The position numbers and the translations under genes are program-made. 64,000 nt of DNA from Nansenia antarctica (lineage: Eukaryota; Chordata; Actinopteri; Argentiniformes; Microstomatidae): positions 65,783,400 through 65,847,399 of the forward strand of contig OZ022344.1 of assembly GCA_963989245.1 (NCBI GenBank). The letters are read 5' to 3'. Within the stretch, counting starts at the first letter, position 1. Each line of letters opens with the position of its first letter. Positions 21,701 through 44,041 of this stretch are shown one piece after another. The notes under the pieces are model-generated. The model searched no databases. It saw only the letters and a program-made list of their open reading frames with translations, and was not told the DNA's origin.

Positions 21701-24601
21701 GACAATATAAACGAAATAAAATGAAATGTATGCACTCGCTGCAATGTAAGTTGCTTTGGATAAAAGCGTCAGCTAAATGGCATGTAGTAATAATAAAATG
21801 AAATGTATGCACTCGCTGCAATGTAAGTTGCTTTGGATAAAAGCGTCAGCTAAATGGCATGTAGTAATAATAATAATTTCATATTAAACGCATTGTAAGA
21901 AAAGATCCGTCCCTTTAGTGTTGAGACAGCGTGGTTGTCCATAGACCACTGGTTTGTTTAGCTGCGTTGACAGTTTAAACAGGTATAGACAGTTTACTCA
22001 TTCTCCTGGGTGCTTTTCAAGCACCCGAGTCTTGAGTGAGGATTTGACCCATAGCAAGCCTCCAGGAAATCAAATGAAAATATTTTAATTGTCATCAGTG
22101 TTGTATGATTTCGTAAGCATTGCTTATCATGTATGTATGTATGTATACGTATGTACTTGAGATAAACGTTGCAAAACATTTAAATAAAGGTCCACTGCAA
22201 ATCCAAGCCCCCATTTCTGACCAGGCGTAATCTTGCCCCTGCAGGTGTACTATGTGGACCATGGATTCTCAGAAGTCGTTCGCAAAAGCATGCTCCTCCA
22301 CCTGCACAAGGACTTCTTCCAGTTGCCATTCCAAGCTGCCAACTGCAGCCTAGCAGGTAACTTACAAACCTCAGTTTCTGACGCGTGGACCTTCGGAGCG
22401 TATCGATGAAGCAATCATCCTCTTCTATTGCTCTGTTCTCCTGAGTGATGTCTGTCTGTGGTGTTCTCTCTGCAGGCCTGGAGAGCTTTATGACAGAGCC
22501 TGCTGTGCTGGCGGCTCTGGAGTCCCTGGCGGTTGGTAAGATCCTCCTGCTGGAGACCCTGGGGAAGGACGGGGCACTGGTGGTGCTGTACAACACGTTG
22601 CACGATGTTGATGTCAATGTCAACGCTGCCTGTCTCCTCGCCCTCCAGGATCAGTCCATGGCAAGCCCTCTGCAGGTTGGTAGCATGTCATCATCCGGGG
22701 ACTTGCTTTCTACAGCAGGTTAGGTCGTAAACCAAGGAGCTTCAGTTAATAAGTAAAAACTTAAGTGCCGGGGGGGGGCGCAGACAACTTTCCGAATAAT
22801 TTCAATAATTTCCAAAAATGTATTTGAATAAATAACAATAATTTCCAACCCTAGGTTGGACTTCCTTCGCTTCTAGAATCTCAGTCGAGAGATTTGAAAT
22901 TCTGGTTTTCAAGATCTCAAGCTAATGCAAATATTTTTTACAAGCCTACAGCATTTTCATTCATCGGTTTACTTTCATAAACGCCAATGGAATAACCAAG
23001 GGTACCTGCTGAGCATTGTGATGTTACATTAACATTTTTAAGCAAAAAATAGGGACTACAATACATCTTTAAGAATCGATGGTAATACATTTACACATTC
23101 AAAAATGGTTTCACAAATTACTGATTGTGGTGAATCGTGTAATGTGGAGCTTTTGTGTTTTCTCTTGTAGGTCAACAGCATGTACATGAAAGTGCGTGTG
23201 ACCAACATATGCACTGATCAGACCATCTTCTGCCAGCTGCCCTCACGAGGGCAGGTGAAGCTGAATGACATTTTGAAGAAGATTGAAGCCTTCTTCATAT
23301 CCCAGGTAGATGAAGACTGGTACACTAGCATACCATTTGTGTTTTATTGTAAGTAGCTTATATTGAAGTTGGACCGTTGCTGTGGGACAGGTCACGTCAG
23401 AGTCGTTGGTGTCGAAGCCGTTTTGTGGAATGTGCTGCCTCGCCCGCCACAATGGGAAATGGTCCAGAGTGGAGGTACTGTAAGAGTCCCTTTTTCAGAA
23501 TTAAAATTAATTGAATTATTCAGCAAGATTGGAAAATTTTCAATGATTTCTATGATAATACAACACTGTTCTCTTGCCCAGATATGTTCATGGAGGTATG
23601 TAGTGTCTCCACCGAATGCCACGCATGCTCAAAAACTATGTTGTGTCCCATTCTCCTGTGTCAGATCACCTACCTCCACTGTGGTGGCAGAGTTCTGGAT
23701 ATTCGGTTCGTTGACCTGGGAACCCCTGCCTCTGTGGAGGTCATCGAGCTAAGGGAGATCCCCACACCTTTCTTACATGAGCTCATGGTCATCCCACACC
23801 AGGTGAGACAGCCACACACCAGACGCCGAAGCGACACCCACAGACTTCAACTCTTATTTTGAAATGCTAATTCTTTTTTCCCCAAGAAATGTGGTTACCT
23901 TCTCAGTTGGGCATCGTAGAAGTGTGCTCTTGTGTCTATAATGTGTGTCTAAGCGTGTTTGAGTGTCTAGAAAAGCTATAAGTCTAATGCAGTGGTTCCC
24001 AGACCAGTGTTAATATTATTATTATTATTATAGGCGATCAAGTGCTGTCTGGAGGGTATGTCAGTGGGGAGAGCCTGGCCTCGTGAAGCTCTCCTCTGGC
24101 TGAGAGCTGCTGTCCACAACTCCACGGACTGTAGCATAAAGGTAATTCACACAGTTGTATCTTTACATACAGGGTTCCCACGGGTCCTTGAAATCCTTGA
24201 ATGTTTGTGAATTTGAGGAAAAAAATCACGGTCTTAAAAGTTTTTGAGAATAGACATGGGTCATTGAAAGTGCTTGAATTCCCCTCTCTCTCTCTCTCTA
24301 AAAAAATAATATATATATTCAAAAATGTTTTACTTAGCTTAGTCTCTGTATTGCTTAACTTTACACATATTTCACATATTGTTTTGCTATGCTGTGGTAG
24401 AGAAGGCAAGAGACCATCTAGTGTTCACACATTCAATCTCTTTTTAATTGTTGTCTGTGAGCACATAATTCCTATTACTCATCTAGATCTGTCTCAAACT
24501 ATGCCGTGTTGGGTCCTTGAATTTGAGGGAATTGAGTCTTGAAAGTCCTTGAAAGGTGCTTGAATTTGATGTTTCAGAAGGTGTGGGAACCCTGACATAT
24601 T

Positions 24602-24664
<63 letters not shown>

Positions 24665-26404
24665 CACACACACACTTAATAGTGTAACAAGTGTGGAGAA
24701 TGATAGCCAAACACATGTATTATCTTTCTATATCTATCTATTTTTGGACAAACACAGATATTGTTGAAAAGTGTATGTACTCAGATGCACAGTTCGTTTA
24801 AGATGAAGTTCTTGCTCTGCTAGGAAGAAAGTTACAGTGGTGTAACTAATTTCAATCCTTATAGTGGAGCTATATCCTATATCTATACTTTTTATGACGG
24901 GCTAATTTTGGATCAGATTTTTGTTTTTTCAACCCTTCTCCCTTCTTTCTGCACTTCAGATCTCCAAGCTGGATGAAGCCAAGCTGGTTCACATCTACAT
25001 GTTCACCTCTAATGGCACTCCATTAGAGGTGAAGACCAGCATCAACCACCAGATGGCGCACTCTGATCTGTGGAAGTGGCCCAGCCAGAGGAACCCTAAC
25101 CCTCTGAGCTCTGGTGGCGGTGACTGTGACCTCACCAAGATGGGGATGGTGGAGCTGTCCCTGACCAGCCCTGTGCCGCACCCAACCCCAGCCCAGGGAT
25201 CAGAGGGGTTGACGGTGGACGAAGTCGCCCCCAGGGGGGTCACTTCGGCCAGGGGACAGTCGCTGCGGCTGCCCCCTCTCCTGGAGCTTCCTCCGACGGG
25301 CCAGAACCTGGATATCTATGTGTCTGTGGCCTGTCACCCGGGCCACTTTGTGTTTCTGGCCTGGCAGGATCTGCATAAGCTGGAGGTTCTGTTGGGAGAG
25401 ATGATCCTCTACTACAACAAGACAGAGGAGGGGACCAGAGTAGAGGATGTGAGGAAAGGCGAGATCTACGCCGCCAAAATGGAGAAAGAGTGAGTACATC
25501 AGGGGAGGCTGATGGAGGTAGAAATCAGAGGCCAGACTCATTGTAGGCTAATGCATGGAATAAGAAAAACAACAACAACAACAACAAAGAAAGCCGTATG
25601 GTTTGTTTATAGATTACATCAATTGTGTTTTGGGGATTTTCCTTAATACGCTAAAACGCTGAATAAACTCAGGAAACATCATAGCTCTTTCGCATTCCTT
25701 TTTAACGACGATGCCGTTGGCGATCAAAGAGCGTTACTCCGTCATTACTAAATGTATAGTTTAATTCGCCTTGAAACGTTAACATAGTGGTGCTGGCAAG
25801 TTTACAGCATGGCACAGTGCCACTCTCGCCTGCTTCGGTCCTCCACACAGCCTGACCTGGAGGCCATGACCACATCTGCAGTTGGGCATGCGGTTCAACT
25901 CCCAGAGGCATTTGACGTCTTCGATTTTTGACCCTTCAAAAATATCAGCTGGTTTTAGAAACTGTTGCCTTGCACTATATGTTTAGTCTCTGACAAACAG
26001 GTCCAGGGGGGTATTCCATCAACGTCGCTAAAGGAAGGAGGCTTATTTTGATCTCATGAAAAAATAAGCCTGGATTATCCTTTAGCAACGTTGATGGAAT
26101 ACCCCCCTGGTTTATGTTATACCTTCTGATAAGTTATGGGCAACAAAACAATGACGTTTATTTTGGGAGATTTTCTGACGCTCTCCCTTCCCCCTCCTTT
26201 CCCAGCTGGCACCGGGTGGTGGTGAAGGGGCTGCTGCCTAACGGCCTGGTGTCTGTGTACGAGCTGGATTACGGAAAACATGAGCTAGTCAGGTGCACCC
26301 AGCTGCAGCCTCTGATTGAGGAGTTTAGACAGCTCCCCTTCCAAGGCATCACTGCACAGTTGGCTGGTGAGTGGACGCTGAGATATGATGGCCCTGATTC
26401 ATCA

Positions 26405-26441
<37 letters not shown>

Positions 26442-27659
26442 GAAATGAGCTGAGAAATGAATTGAAATGAATTGAAATGAATTGATCACATTGACTGTTT
26501 TACGTAATTATGGCAGATAAGTCACATTGCTTAACTTAACACATATTTCACAATATATTGTTTTGCTGTGCTGTGGTAGAGAAGGCAACAGACCATCTAG
26601 TGTTCACACATTCAAGCCTCTCTTTTTAATTGTTGTCTGTGAGCGGATAGTTCCTATTATATAAATTCTCATCTAGATCTGTCTCAAACTATGCCGTGTT
26701 GGGGTCCTTGAATTTGAGGTAATTGAGTCTTGAAAGTCCTTGAAAAGTGCTTGAATTTGATGTTTCAGAAGGTGTGGGAAGTCCCTGCTGAGAGTAAATT
26801 GATGAATTGATTGCCGGTTGATAAATAAGACCGGTCTTTGGCATTCCCCTGTTTTCCCCTCCTTTATCTGCACTGAGCTTACTAGACCCCCCCCCCCCAT
26901 CCCCCACAGCAATGTGCTTTCATCAGCCAGGTCTGTCAGATCAGTGTGTGGATCAGCCAGGTCTATCAGATCAGTGTGTGGATCAGCCAGGTCAGCCAGG
27001 TCTATCAGATCAGTGTGCGGATCAGCCAGGTCAGCCAGGTCTATCAGATCAGTGTGTGGATCAGCCAGGTCAGCCAGGTCTATCAGATCAGTGTGCGGAT
27101 CAGCCAGGTCAGCCAGGTCTATCAGATCAGTGTGTGGATCAGCCAGGTCAGCCAGGTCTATCAGATCAGTGTGTGGATCAGCCAGGTCAGCCAGGTCTAT
27201 CAGATCAGTGTGTGGATCAGCCAGGTCAGCCAGGTCTGTCAGATCAGTGTGTGGATCAGCCAGGTCAGCCAGGTCTGTCAGATCAGTGTGTGGATGAGGA
27301 GACAGGAAGCACTTTTAGACTCGTGGGATGCAACAACACCAGTGTTGAGGCAGTGGTCTGGACGCCTCAATCTAATTTCAGGAAATGTAACAGTGTCAGA
27401 TGATCAGATCAGGCTCGTCTGATTGGCCTCTTCCTCCCCAGGTGTCGAGCAGAGGCAGTGGTCGGAGGCGGCCTCCATCGTGTTCAGGAGCCACGTGGAG
27501 AAGAAGGGCCTGGTGGCTCAGATCGAGTCGGTCCAGGACGCAGCCCTGCCCTGGGACAGGAAGGTGTCCATCTTTGTGGTGGACACGGCGACAGACACGG
27601 ACGTCTGGCTGCACCACATCATGGCTGAGTTCCCCCAGGAGCTCAGTACCGCTGCCTAG
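15774..27659 (+). CDS. tdrd7: Tudor domain-containing protein 7, complete
   Basis: RNA-granule scaffold, known for germ-cell chromatoid bodies/germ plasm and lens. Sixteen coding exons keep phase: 15774-15974, 16296-16437, 17084-17270, 18508-18569, 18781-18968, 20425-20927, 21289-21481, 22245-22356, 22476-22675, 23171-23305, 23391-23474, 23665-23802, 24034-24141, 24960-25489, 26206-26366, 27442-27659; 1053 residues, close to the ~1100 of mammals. LOTUS/OST-HTH domains: ~3-85 (MKLIRAVLQSDKDGVSIARL), ~200-285 and ~314-382 (KLKELLSKYIHGLW...). Extended Tudor domains: ~455-530 (VYYVDHG), ~600-720 (ARHNGKWSRVEI, DIRFVDLG) and ~870-990 (DWHRVVVKG, VYELDYG). The ATG lies two bases inside its exon and opens directly into LOTUS 1. 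Exon 14 carries the long variable linker. Paralogue a or b not determined. Confidence 0.93.
16461..16692 (-). repeat. tRNA-derived SINE, minus strand, in tdrd7 intron 2
   Basis: Minus strand: A-box-like TGGCGCAGGAGGTAGAGC, B-box-like GGCGGTTTGAGCCCC, body GTCCTTGAGCAAGACACTGA and tail GTAAAGCGCTTTGGAATAAG. A different family from the TTGGATAAAAGCGTC SINEs. Confidence 0.8.
19165..19312 (+). repeat. SINE-like repeat, copy B, in tdrd7 intron
   Basis: Matches 1375-1515 from GGCCTGAGC through CAAATGTATTGATTGTAAG to the tail AAGGCGTCTGCTAAATGCC. Confidence 0.65.
21628..21875 (+). repeat. tRNA-derived SINE with duplicated tail
   Basis: Head with A-box-like TGGCTCGGTTGGTAGAG and B-box-like GGGTTCGATTCCC (21690), then the tail TTGGATAAAAGCGTCAGCTA. 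The ~78-bp tail unit (AAATGAAATGTATGCACTCG to GGCATGTAGTAATAAT) is present twice in tandem. In tdrd7 intron 7. Confidence 0.85.
24172..24596. mobile_element. hAT-like MITE with CAGGGTTCCCAC ends
   Basis: Left end CAGGGTTCCCACGGGTCCTT and right end AAGGTGTGGGAACCCTG are inverted repeats, each flanked by ACATA. The interior repeats words like CTTGAAAGTCCTTGAA. It sits in tdrd7 intron 13; a second, 5'-truncated copy is in intron 15. Confidence 0.75.
24606..24660. repeat. TA microsatellite
   Basis: About 50 bp of TA repeats abutting the MITE, running into CACACA. Confidence 0.95.
25500..25560 (+). mobile_element. Solo left end of a CAGGGGAGGCTG MITE
   Basis: CAGGGGAGGCTGATGGAGGT followed by AGAAATCAGAGG matches both inverted ends of the complete element at 58958-59092. 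No right end follows. It starts 10 bp after the donor of tdrd7 exon 14. Confidence 0.7.
26003..26110. mobile_element. 108-bp foldback MITE in tdrd7 intron 14
   Basis: The left arm CCAGGGGGGTATTCCATCAA with CGTCGCTAAAGG is mirrored at the right end by its near-perfect complement, ending CCCCCCTGG. About 40 bp lies between the arms. It would form a strong hairpin in the pre-mRNA about 100 bp before the exon 15 acceptor. Confidence 0.85.
26400..26440. repeat. CAT microsatellite
   Basis: About twelve CAT/ATC repeats directly after the exon 15 donor. Confidence 0.9.
26517..26788. mobile_element. 5'-truncated second copy of the CAGGGTTCCCAC MITE
   Basis: Shares GCTGTGGTAGAGAAGGCAA, CCATCTAGTGTTCACACATT and the CTTGAATTTGATGTTTCAGA end with 24172-24596. 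The right end has drifted to GTGGGAAGTCCCTG. Confidence 0.75.
26925..27296 (+). repeat. 39-bp minisatellite in the last tdrd7 intron
   Basis: About nine to ten units of 39 bp (GATCAGCCAGGTCAGCCAGG then TCTATCAGATCAGTGTGTG), the first two units shorter. Because 39 is divisible by three and no unit contains a stop, all three forward frames stay open for ~155-165 codons. It is preceded by a C-rich tract and a CAG acceptor at 26908-26910. Mammalian TDRD7, as recalled, runs directly from exon 15 to exon 16, so the array is treated as intronic. Confidence 0.85.
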
Positions 27660-27934
27660 GACTCTCTGGTGTGTGTGTGTGTTTAATAATAATAATCTTA
27701 TTCCAGAGCTGGGTGTATTGTTCTGTTTTCAATCCCTATTTTCAGTTATTTAGCACCAGCTTTTGTTCTTCACACATTAAGCCATTTATCTCTTTGTTAA
27801 TTTAATTTGTGGCTGTTATTGTTTTAGTGTGTTACTTTATTTGTTTCCTTTTTTCTGATCCTTTAGATCTTTAAATGCCTGAGCTTTTGCTGTGCACTTG
27901 TTTTTCTTTTTGCATGATCTCACACTACTTAAAA

Positions 27935-27940
27935 AATAAA
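27935..27940 (+). promoter_or_regulatory. Candidate tdrd7 polyadenylation signal
   Basis: AATAAA about 276 bp after the TAG stop, in an AT-rich 3' UTR; the first such hexamer downstream. Confidence 0.6.
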
Positions 27941-27959
27941 ATGCAGAAATTGAGTGAAT

Positions 27960-28555
27960 GTGGAGTTATACAAAGTTTTGTGCTTGGAAGGCATTATCAT
28001 ATTTTCTCATTCTAAATGATTGTTATGAGTAGGATAACAAATACATTCCATGCTTTGCTTGTTCATTTTATTAATGTTCCCTGCTTTCAAAATGTCTTCC
28101 ATAATTATATTTATTTTCGTAAGATAATAGAGTAGCCTAAAAGAGTATTACTTATTTAGTATTAGCGTTGGGAGAATTTATTGGGCGACGGATCCGAGTG
28201 TTATTTGGAAGAGAAATATACAGCACAGTTAGCATTTGTTTAGAAAAGTTCTATACAAATGAAGGTATTATTGTTATTTATTGTTCTATGCGCGCTTGCC
28301 TCGGACCGAAGCAATGACATCACTGGAGTGGCAGGCCAGCGAGGGGGTGTACCGAAAGTTGACTTAGCCTTTGAGGGAGTGTTACACACAGTACGCCAAC
28401 CACGGAAAGAGAAGTTGAAAGGAAAGTTGAGTATTTAATTTCAGCCCGAGTTGTCAACATTATAGGATATCCGCGCGTGCCATGAATGTTTTTGTTTGTT
28501 AGTTGCGAGCGTTATTTTCCCTTGGATGAAGCGACCCCATAGTGTGACTCGACCG
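27960..28555. other. tdrd7-tmod1 intergenic spacer
   Basis: Unique-looking AT-rich DNA becoming more CpG-rich from ~28270 toward the tmod1 promoter. No repeat or coding exon recognised. Confidence 0.5.
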
Positions 28556-28564
28556 GTCCGAGAA

Positions 28565-28700
28565 GGAACCATATCTGGTCAAAGTATTCGTCTGTCACAA
28601 CGCGGGACCCGTTTGCTATAAATAGATTTGGGATAAGCAGTGGAAGAGGTACGTGGATATTGAGATCTCCTCTTGCAATAGCGGACTTCATCTTGACGAC
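28565..28700 (+). promoter_or_regulatory. Candidate tmod1 promoter and 5' UTR exon 1
   Basis: CTATAAATAG at 28616-28625 is at once a TATA box and a perfect match to the MEF2 consensus CTA(A/T)4TAG. A near-CArG box CCATATCTGG (one mismatch) lies about 45 bp upstream. Transcription from about 28648 would give a short non-coding exon ending at the strong donor GACGAC|GTGAGT (28701). A good acceptor at 30470-30471 (GATGCCTACAG) would bring in the ATG exon. Such a layout suits a striated-muscle gene; usage is inferred. Confidence 0.5.
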
Positions 28701-30571
28701 GTGAGTCTGTGCGGTCTTAACACACACATACATACATGATAACATTTGAAAGATTTGGTCATGTAACATACTAAGACCCTGACCCTCACCGATGCTTTCA
28801 ATGTGTCACCCAAACTACTGAAACTTCTAAAACATTGATTGTTTTGCCAATAGCAATTCATTATTTTAATGATTAAAAGCACAATTACTGGTAGGCTATA
28901 ATGTTTATGCATTTGGTCTGTCAAGTACTTGGCTGCTGCCACTCCACAGCAAAGTGCCCATTGTTTTAGACCCCTGGCCTAATGTCACAGTAACTTTGCA
29001 GTTCAATACTAATAACGTTGTTGCTCAAATAGAATAGCCTACATCTACCTCTTAGGAGAACAACTGTTCTATTGAACTGTCTGCTTAACTTCAACTTCAG
29101 TGCAGACAGCCCCCCCCCACACACACACACACACACACCATACCCCAGTCCTCACATAACGCCTGCCTTTAGTTTAGCCTTTAGCTGGTTGATTAACGCG
29201 TTGAAACGTTAGTTAAAAATGCATGACTCTTAAACAGATTCGTGTTTGAAATCAGCAACACACGTATGTATAGGGTCAAACTATAGAATACTGATAGGCC
29301 TATGCCTTACGATTTGTTGCATGAGAGTAAGTAATAAAGTCCACTTTATTTTTTGAAAAACTTGTCATAGATCATGTTCCTTTCAAAGTGCTAATACTAA
29401 TAGTAGTAGGCCTACAGTAGTTGTAGGGGACGGGTAAACCCACGGAGCTATGATGACTGGAGGCAGGGTCCACATTACATCCACCGTGTTGCATTGGTAT
29501 AGCCTGATATAAAGCCTACAGCCTATAAATAACGCCTCCCTCTCTTAGTGCCCTGGGAGTGACAGGGGAGCTGTTTCTATCAGCTGTCCCCCCATTGGGG
29601 TTTAGAAGGCAGGGAAGGCTTTGCAGTTTGACCCACAGACCTTCAACTCCTCTCTCTCCACCGTGATGCAAGCGGGTCGGTGGGGGTCTGGTCGGGCGGG
29701 TCGGGCGGGTGGATGGACATCTATCACCTCAAGGCAGTGATTTGGCCGACTTTTGGTGTTAGGTGCAACTTGCAAGGGTTGGGCCTACTCCAAGGCCTAT
29801 GTTAACGCCAGGTACAAATATTCCCCAAATACCCCCAAGCAACACCTATTAGTGTGAATCTGGCTCAAGGGTCCACTTTTAATGTGTTAAACAAATGCTC
29901 ATCTCCCAATGCTACTCTCGCCAGGTGAAGTCGTTTAGTTTGCAGGTGATTAGTGAACAGTGATACTCAGTTCTAATGTGTCCTCCTGGGTTTGGCCATG
30001 CTGTTCTAACCTAGAATATTACAGGGGGGGGAGGGGGGTCCGGAGCTGTGTTGATCAACTGTGTCTCCTTGCTTTTTGTTTTTTTGTGATAAACTTTTTT
30101 ATTTTTAAACAACTCGACAACAAGACAGGTACATTATAGACAATAACGACACATACAACACGGCACAGTACAATAAAACAAGAACCGAAAATAAACCACA
30201 ACAAAATTAAAATGACGACCCCCCCCCCCCCCCGGGATCCAGGCTATTCGCTACATCAAGTGGTTATACTAACTAAGCTTTTGAGGCTCAACGAAATTGA
30301 GTTCCACATCTCCAGTATTGGCTGTTTTGCCCCGTGCATCCGGGCTGTTGATAGCTCTAAGTAGACTATGTCTAGGTAAGTTAGGACCCAGACTCTCCGA
30401 GAACGTGTATGGGGAGGCTTCCAATGTGTGGCAATTAACTTTCTCCTTGCTTTTGTTGTTGATGCCTACAGACTTCCTCCCAGGGTCTGTCTGTCTGGGC
30501 ACTGCGTTGTCGTTCTGTCTGTTTTGTCGGGGGGAGGTCGGAGGTCGCTGTGATCGGGTTGTGCCGCTGCC

Positions 30572-40999
<10,428 letters not shown>

Positions 41000-41073
41000 C
41001 CTCCCCTGCCGGAGTTGCCCGCCCCACCCCGCCCCGCCCTGCCCTGCCCCTCCACATCCAACCAAACTCCCAC

Positions 41074-41079
41074 AATAAA
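41074..41079 (+). promoter_or_regulatory. Candidate proximal tmod1 polyadenylation signal
   Basis: AATAAA 75 bp after the canonical stop. Another at 42884-42889 would give a 1.9-kb 3' UTR that ends close to the complexin 3' end. Confidence 0.4.
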
Positions 41080-43079
41080 CCCCTGTTTCAACCCCAACTT
41101 TACAGAGATGGGCCCTGGTCAAATACATTTTAAAGTGCATCCTTCCTTCCTTCCTTCCTACCTACCTTCCTCTTTTACTTGGAGTAAATATCTCTCACAG
41201 ACTAATTTGCTTGACAAACAAACTCATCTGACTTGACAGGATCTATAAAAACTCTGTTTTTCATCCAATTATATAGATCAGTGATTTCTTCAAGTGTTTT
41301 TGATGGATGGAAGGAAGGATGTATTTCAGAAGTATTGGAACAGAGCAATGGTTATATTTGAAGAGGCGGGGGGGGGGGGGGGGACTCTGGTGAATGCTGT
41401 CTCACCTGAGGCATGTACTTATCTACTATTGTAAATGTTTTCTTTCACAGTTTTTCTACAGATACTGGTTAGATGACAGATCAGTTATGACAGTTGGTCA
41501 TTGTGAGACTAATCCACCATAAAGAATATATTTATTTGTTTTTACTGGAGATGATGTTTTGTGGTTGTAGAACTTAAATGGTGTACACCCATTCTGTAAA
41601 ATGCTGCACCACCACCTGTGATGTCTTCCTGACTGTGGGTGTGTTCGTAAATACGCTCTGAGAGCGCCGGAGCACACCCGGGGTGCTCTCTGACCGTTCG
41701 GTAAATAATTGATTTCAGTTGAAACCAGAGCACTCAGAGCAAATTTCCAGAGCGTATTTACAAACGCACCCTTTAGGACATTACACACTGCATATTTCAG
41801 CATTTTGCAACCACTTAACGTAAGTCATTTGTGTGAGGTTCATAAAGGTTTGTAGTCAGCTCACACCGTTTGTATGCAATGTCATTTGGAGGTAGAAGCT
41901 ATGTTCAGAGGTGTAGGTAGAGATAATATATTTAGGGGTGTTATTTATTAATGATTACCCCTAATAAGGTTTGAACTGTCAGAGTTTTGTTCTGGTTGTT
42001 GCTTTTTTCAGTTGAACTGTAAACGATGGTCTTGAATGTGCCAGCTACCCAAGTGTTCTTGAAGTGCAATGTCATCACTTAGCAACAACAACCACAACAA
42101 CAAAAACTACAAAATGTGAAATGATTTACCTGCCTGCTGTGAGATTCAATGAGACTCCTCCTCTACACTCCTTCAGGTTTCCATGTGTGACCTGGTATCA
42201 ATTTCATCCTGTATATTTGTTACTGGTTTGATGCAGGTATTAATGTGGATACTGTATTATCAAAAGGGACTCTCCAACCCCGCTGAACCGCTAGTATTAG
42301 CTTTCTCCGCACCCCTGCCTGGCTGTTCTGTGGATTTGCTTGCGTACTGTTTCGTTAGGTAGTTCACATTATTGAATTGTTTTGTTTATGGATAAATCAG
42401 GTTTGCAAGTATTATGTTGTAATGTCTTTACTGCGTGCAACCAGTGAACTTCCGAGGGAATAGGTATTGTTCACATCCCCTTCCAACCTCTCCTTTTGTC
42501 AGTTGGGTCCTTGGCCATAATCTTTTCTAATTACATGCAATTGTGTCAATAATGATAAACTCTGCTTTGTTATACCGAGGCGGAGGTAATATTGACCCCC
42601 TGTGGACAACTACCGGAACTACACCATTCTAGTAGGCCAGACCTTGTGCCAAGAGCTGTCGGTAGCAACAGCACCCTGAATTTTAATCAGACCAACTAAA
42701 GGTCCAGGCCATGGGACCGTACCAAAAAAACACCTGCAAAACCAATCTTTATATAGGAGCACATCTATTTTTTACATCATATTAATTTCATTACCTTCAG
42801 CGCCATACCAGTGTTGTATTATATGAAAACAACGATTGTCTACATTTTGTAGTCAAAAAGATCACCATTAAGGTTCCATATGAAATAAACATAGAACGTA
42901 TAAATCACAGTCTTCACGTGAAAACTGCTATAGTTGTGGAGATGATACATATGAGGTGAAAAATCTGTGAATCCCCCCCTTTAAGTCAAATCACCCTGAT
43001 CTCTATCAAAACTGTAAATCCCATATCATCAACAGAACTGGGGGAGGAGAAAAAAAACAATTTTGGTCTGTGAACAAGT

Positions 43080-43089
43080 TTTATTTATT
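43080..43089 (-). promoter_or_regulatory. Candidate complexin polyadenylation signal
   Basis: Two overlapping AATAAA hexamers on the minus strand (TTTATTTATT on plus), about 950 bp after the complexin stop. This predicts a ~1-kb 3' UTR from 44041 to about 43060. Confidence 0.55.
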
Positions 43090-44041
43090 CTTAAGCAGAA
43101 CATACAAGATGGTCCTTTATTGCTGATATAGCATTCCATTCTGGTTACCATGACATTCTCACAACCGACCAAGGAGTACAACTGAATTATCAAGCATAAC
43201 AATGTCCTCTTAAACTGTATTTATTTATTTATATATATAATTTTTTTGCTGATTAAGCAAATTATTGAACAAACTATCCGCAATCCAGGGGGGAAAACTG
43301 ATGTTCCCTCTCTTCACACATGATGGAAAATCTAGCCCTCCAGTCAATACTGTTTTTAATATTTTTCCCCCATTTTTTTTCCATAGCAAATCCTGATAGC
43401 GTTATTGAATTCCAGTTAAATGTCGAAGCTTAAAGCTGAGTTTCAGCAGTACTGCTGTGTGGTCATCCTCATCAAAAACTGTAAATGAAATTCCTGAATG
43501 CATACATGTTATTACCATTATCATACCATGATAATATAACCACATTCAAAATCAGAGTTATTGCCATATATTTTTGCGTGACTAAGAGGAAAAAATTGAT
43601 ATTGTACATATTCACAACAGACTTGACTAGACAAATGGCATGCACGACATAAGAAGGTACACAGAGTTGATATAAAATTTGTTCAGACCGACGTAATGAT
43701 TATGGGGTGAAGTGGGGCACGACACATAGGTGTATATATACGCGCGTGTGCAAAAAGTTGTTATAAGACAAAACCAAACATAGCCTAACATGAAACGATT
43801 CTTCAAATGTCCTTTAAAGATAAAATATGGCTTATAGAGTTATTCTCAGATATTGTTTTGACAGACACACAGTAATGATTATTTCGTTGATCATTTGCAC
43901 CTCAGGCTATTTACAAATAAAACTGGTGAAGCGTGGAGTTTATTTTCGGTGCTAACTCTGCATCGGCGCAGAGCAAAGTAATCTAAAATTCTCACCTAGA
44001 TTTAAGATTTAACAATCTAACGTCACTCCAGTCATTAAAAC

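Noticed and set aside
26818..27422. Three overlapping ~160-residue frames over the 39-bp array as protein genes
   Set aside because: A stop-free unit divisible by three keeps every frame open; frames overlap fully and have no start or homology of their own. Kept only as a possible cassette exon question.
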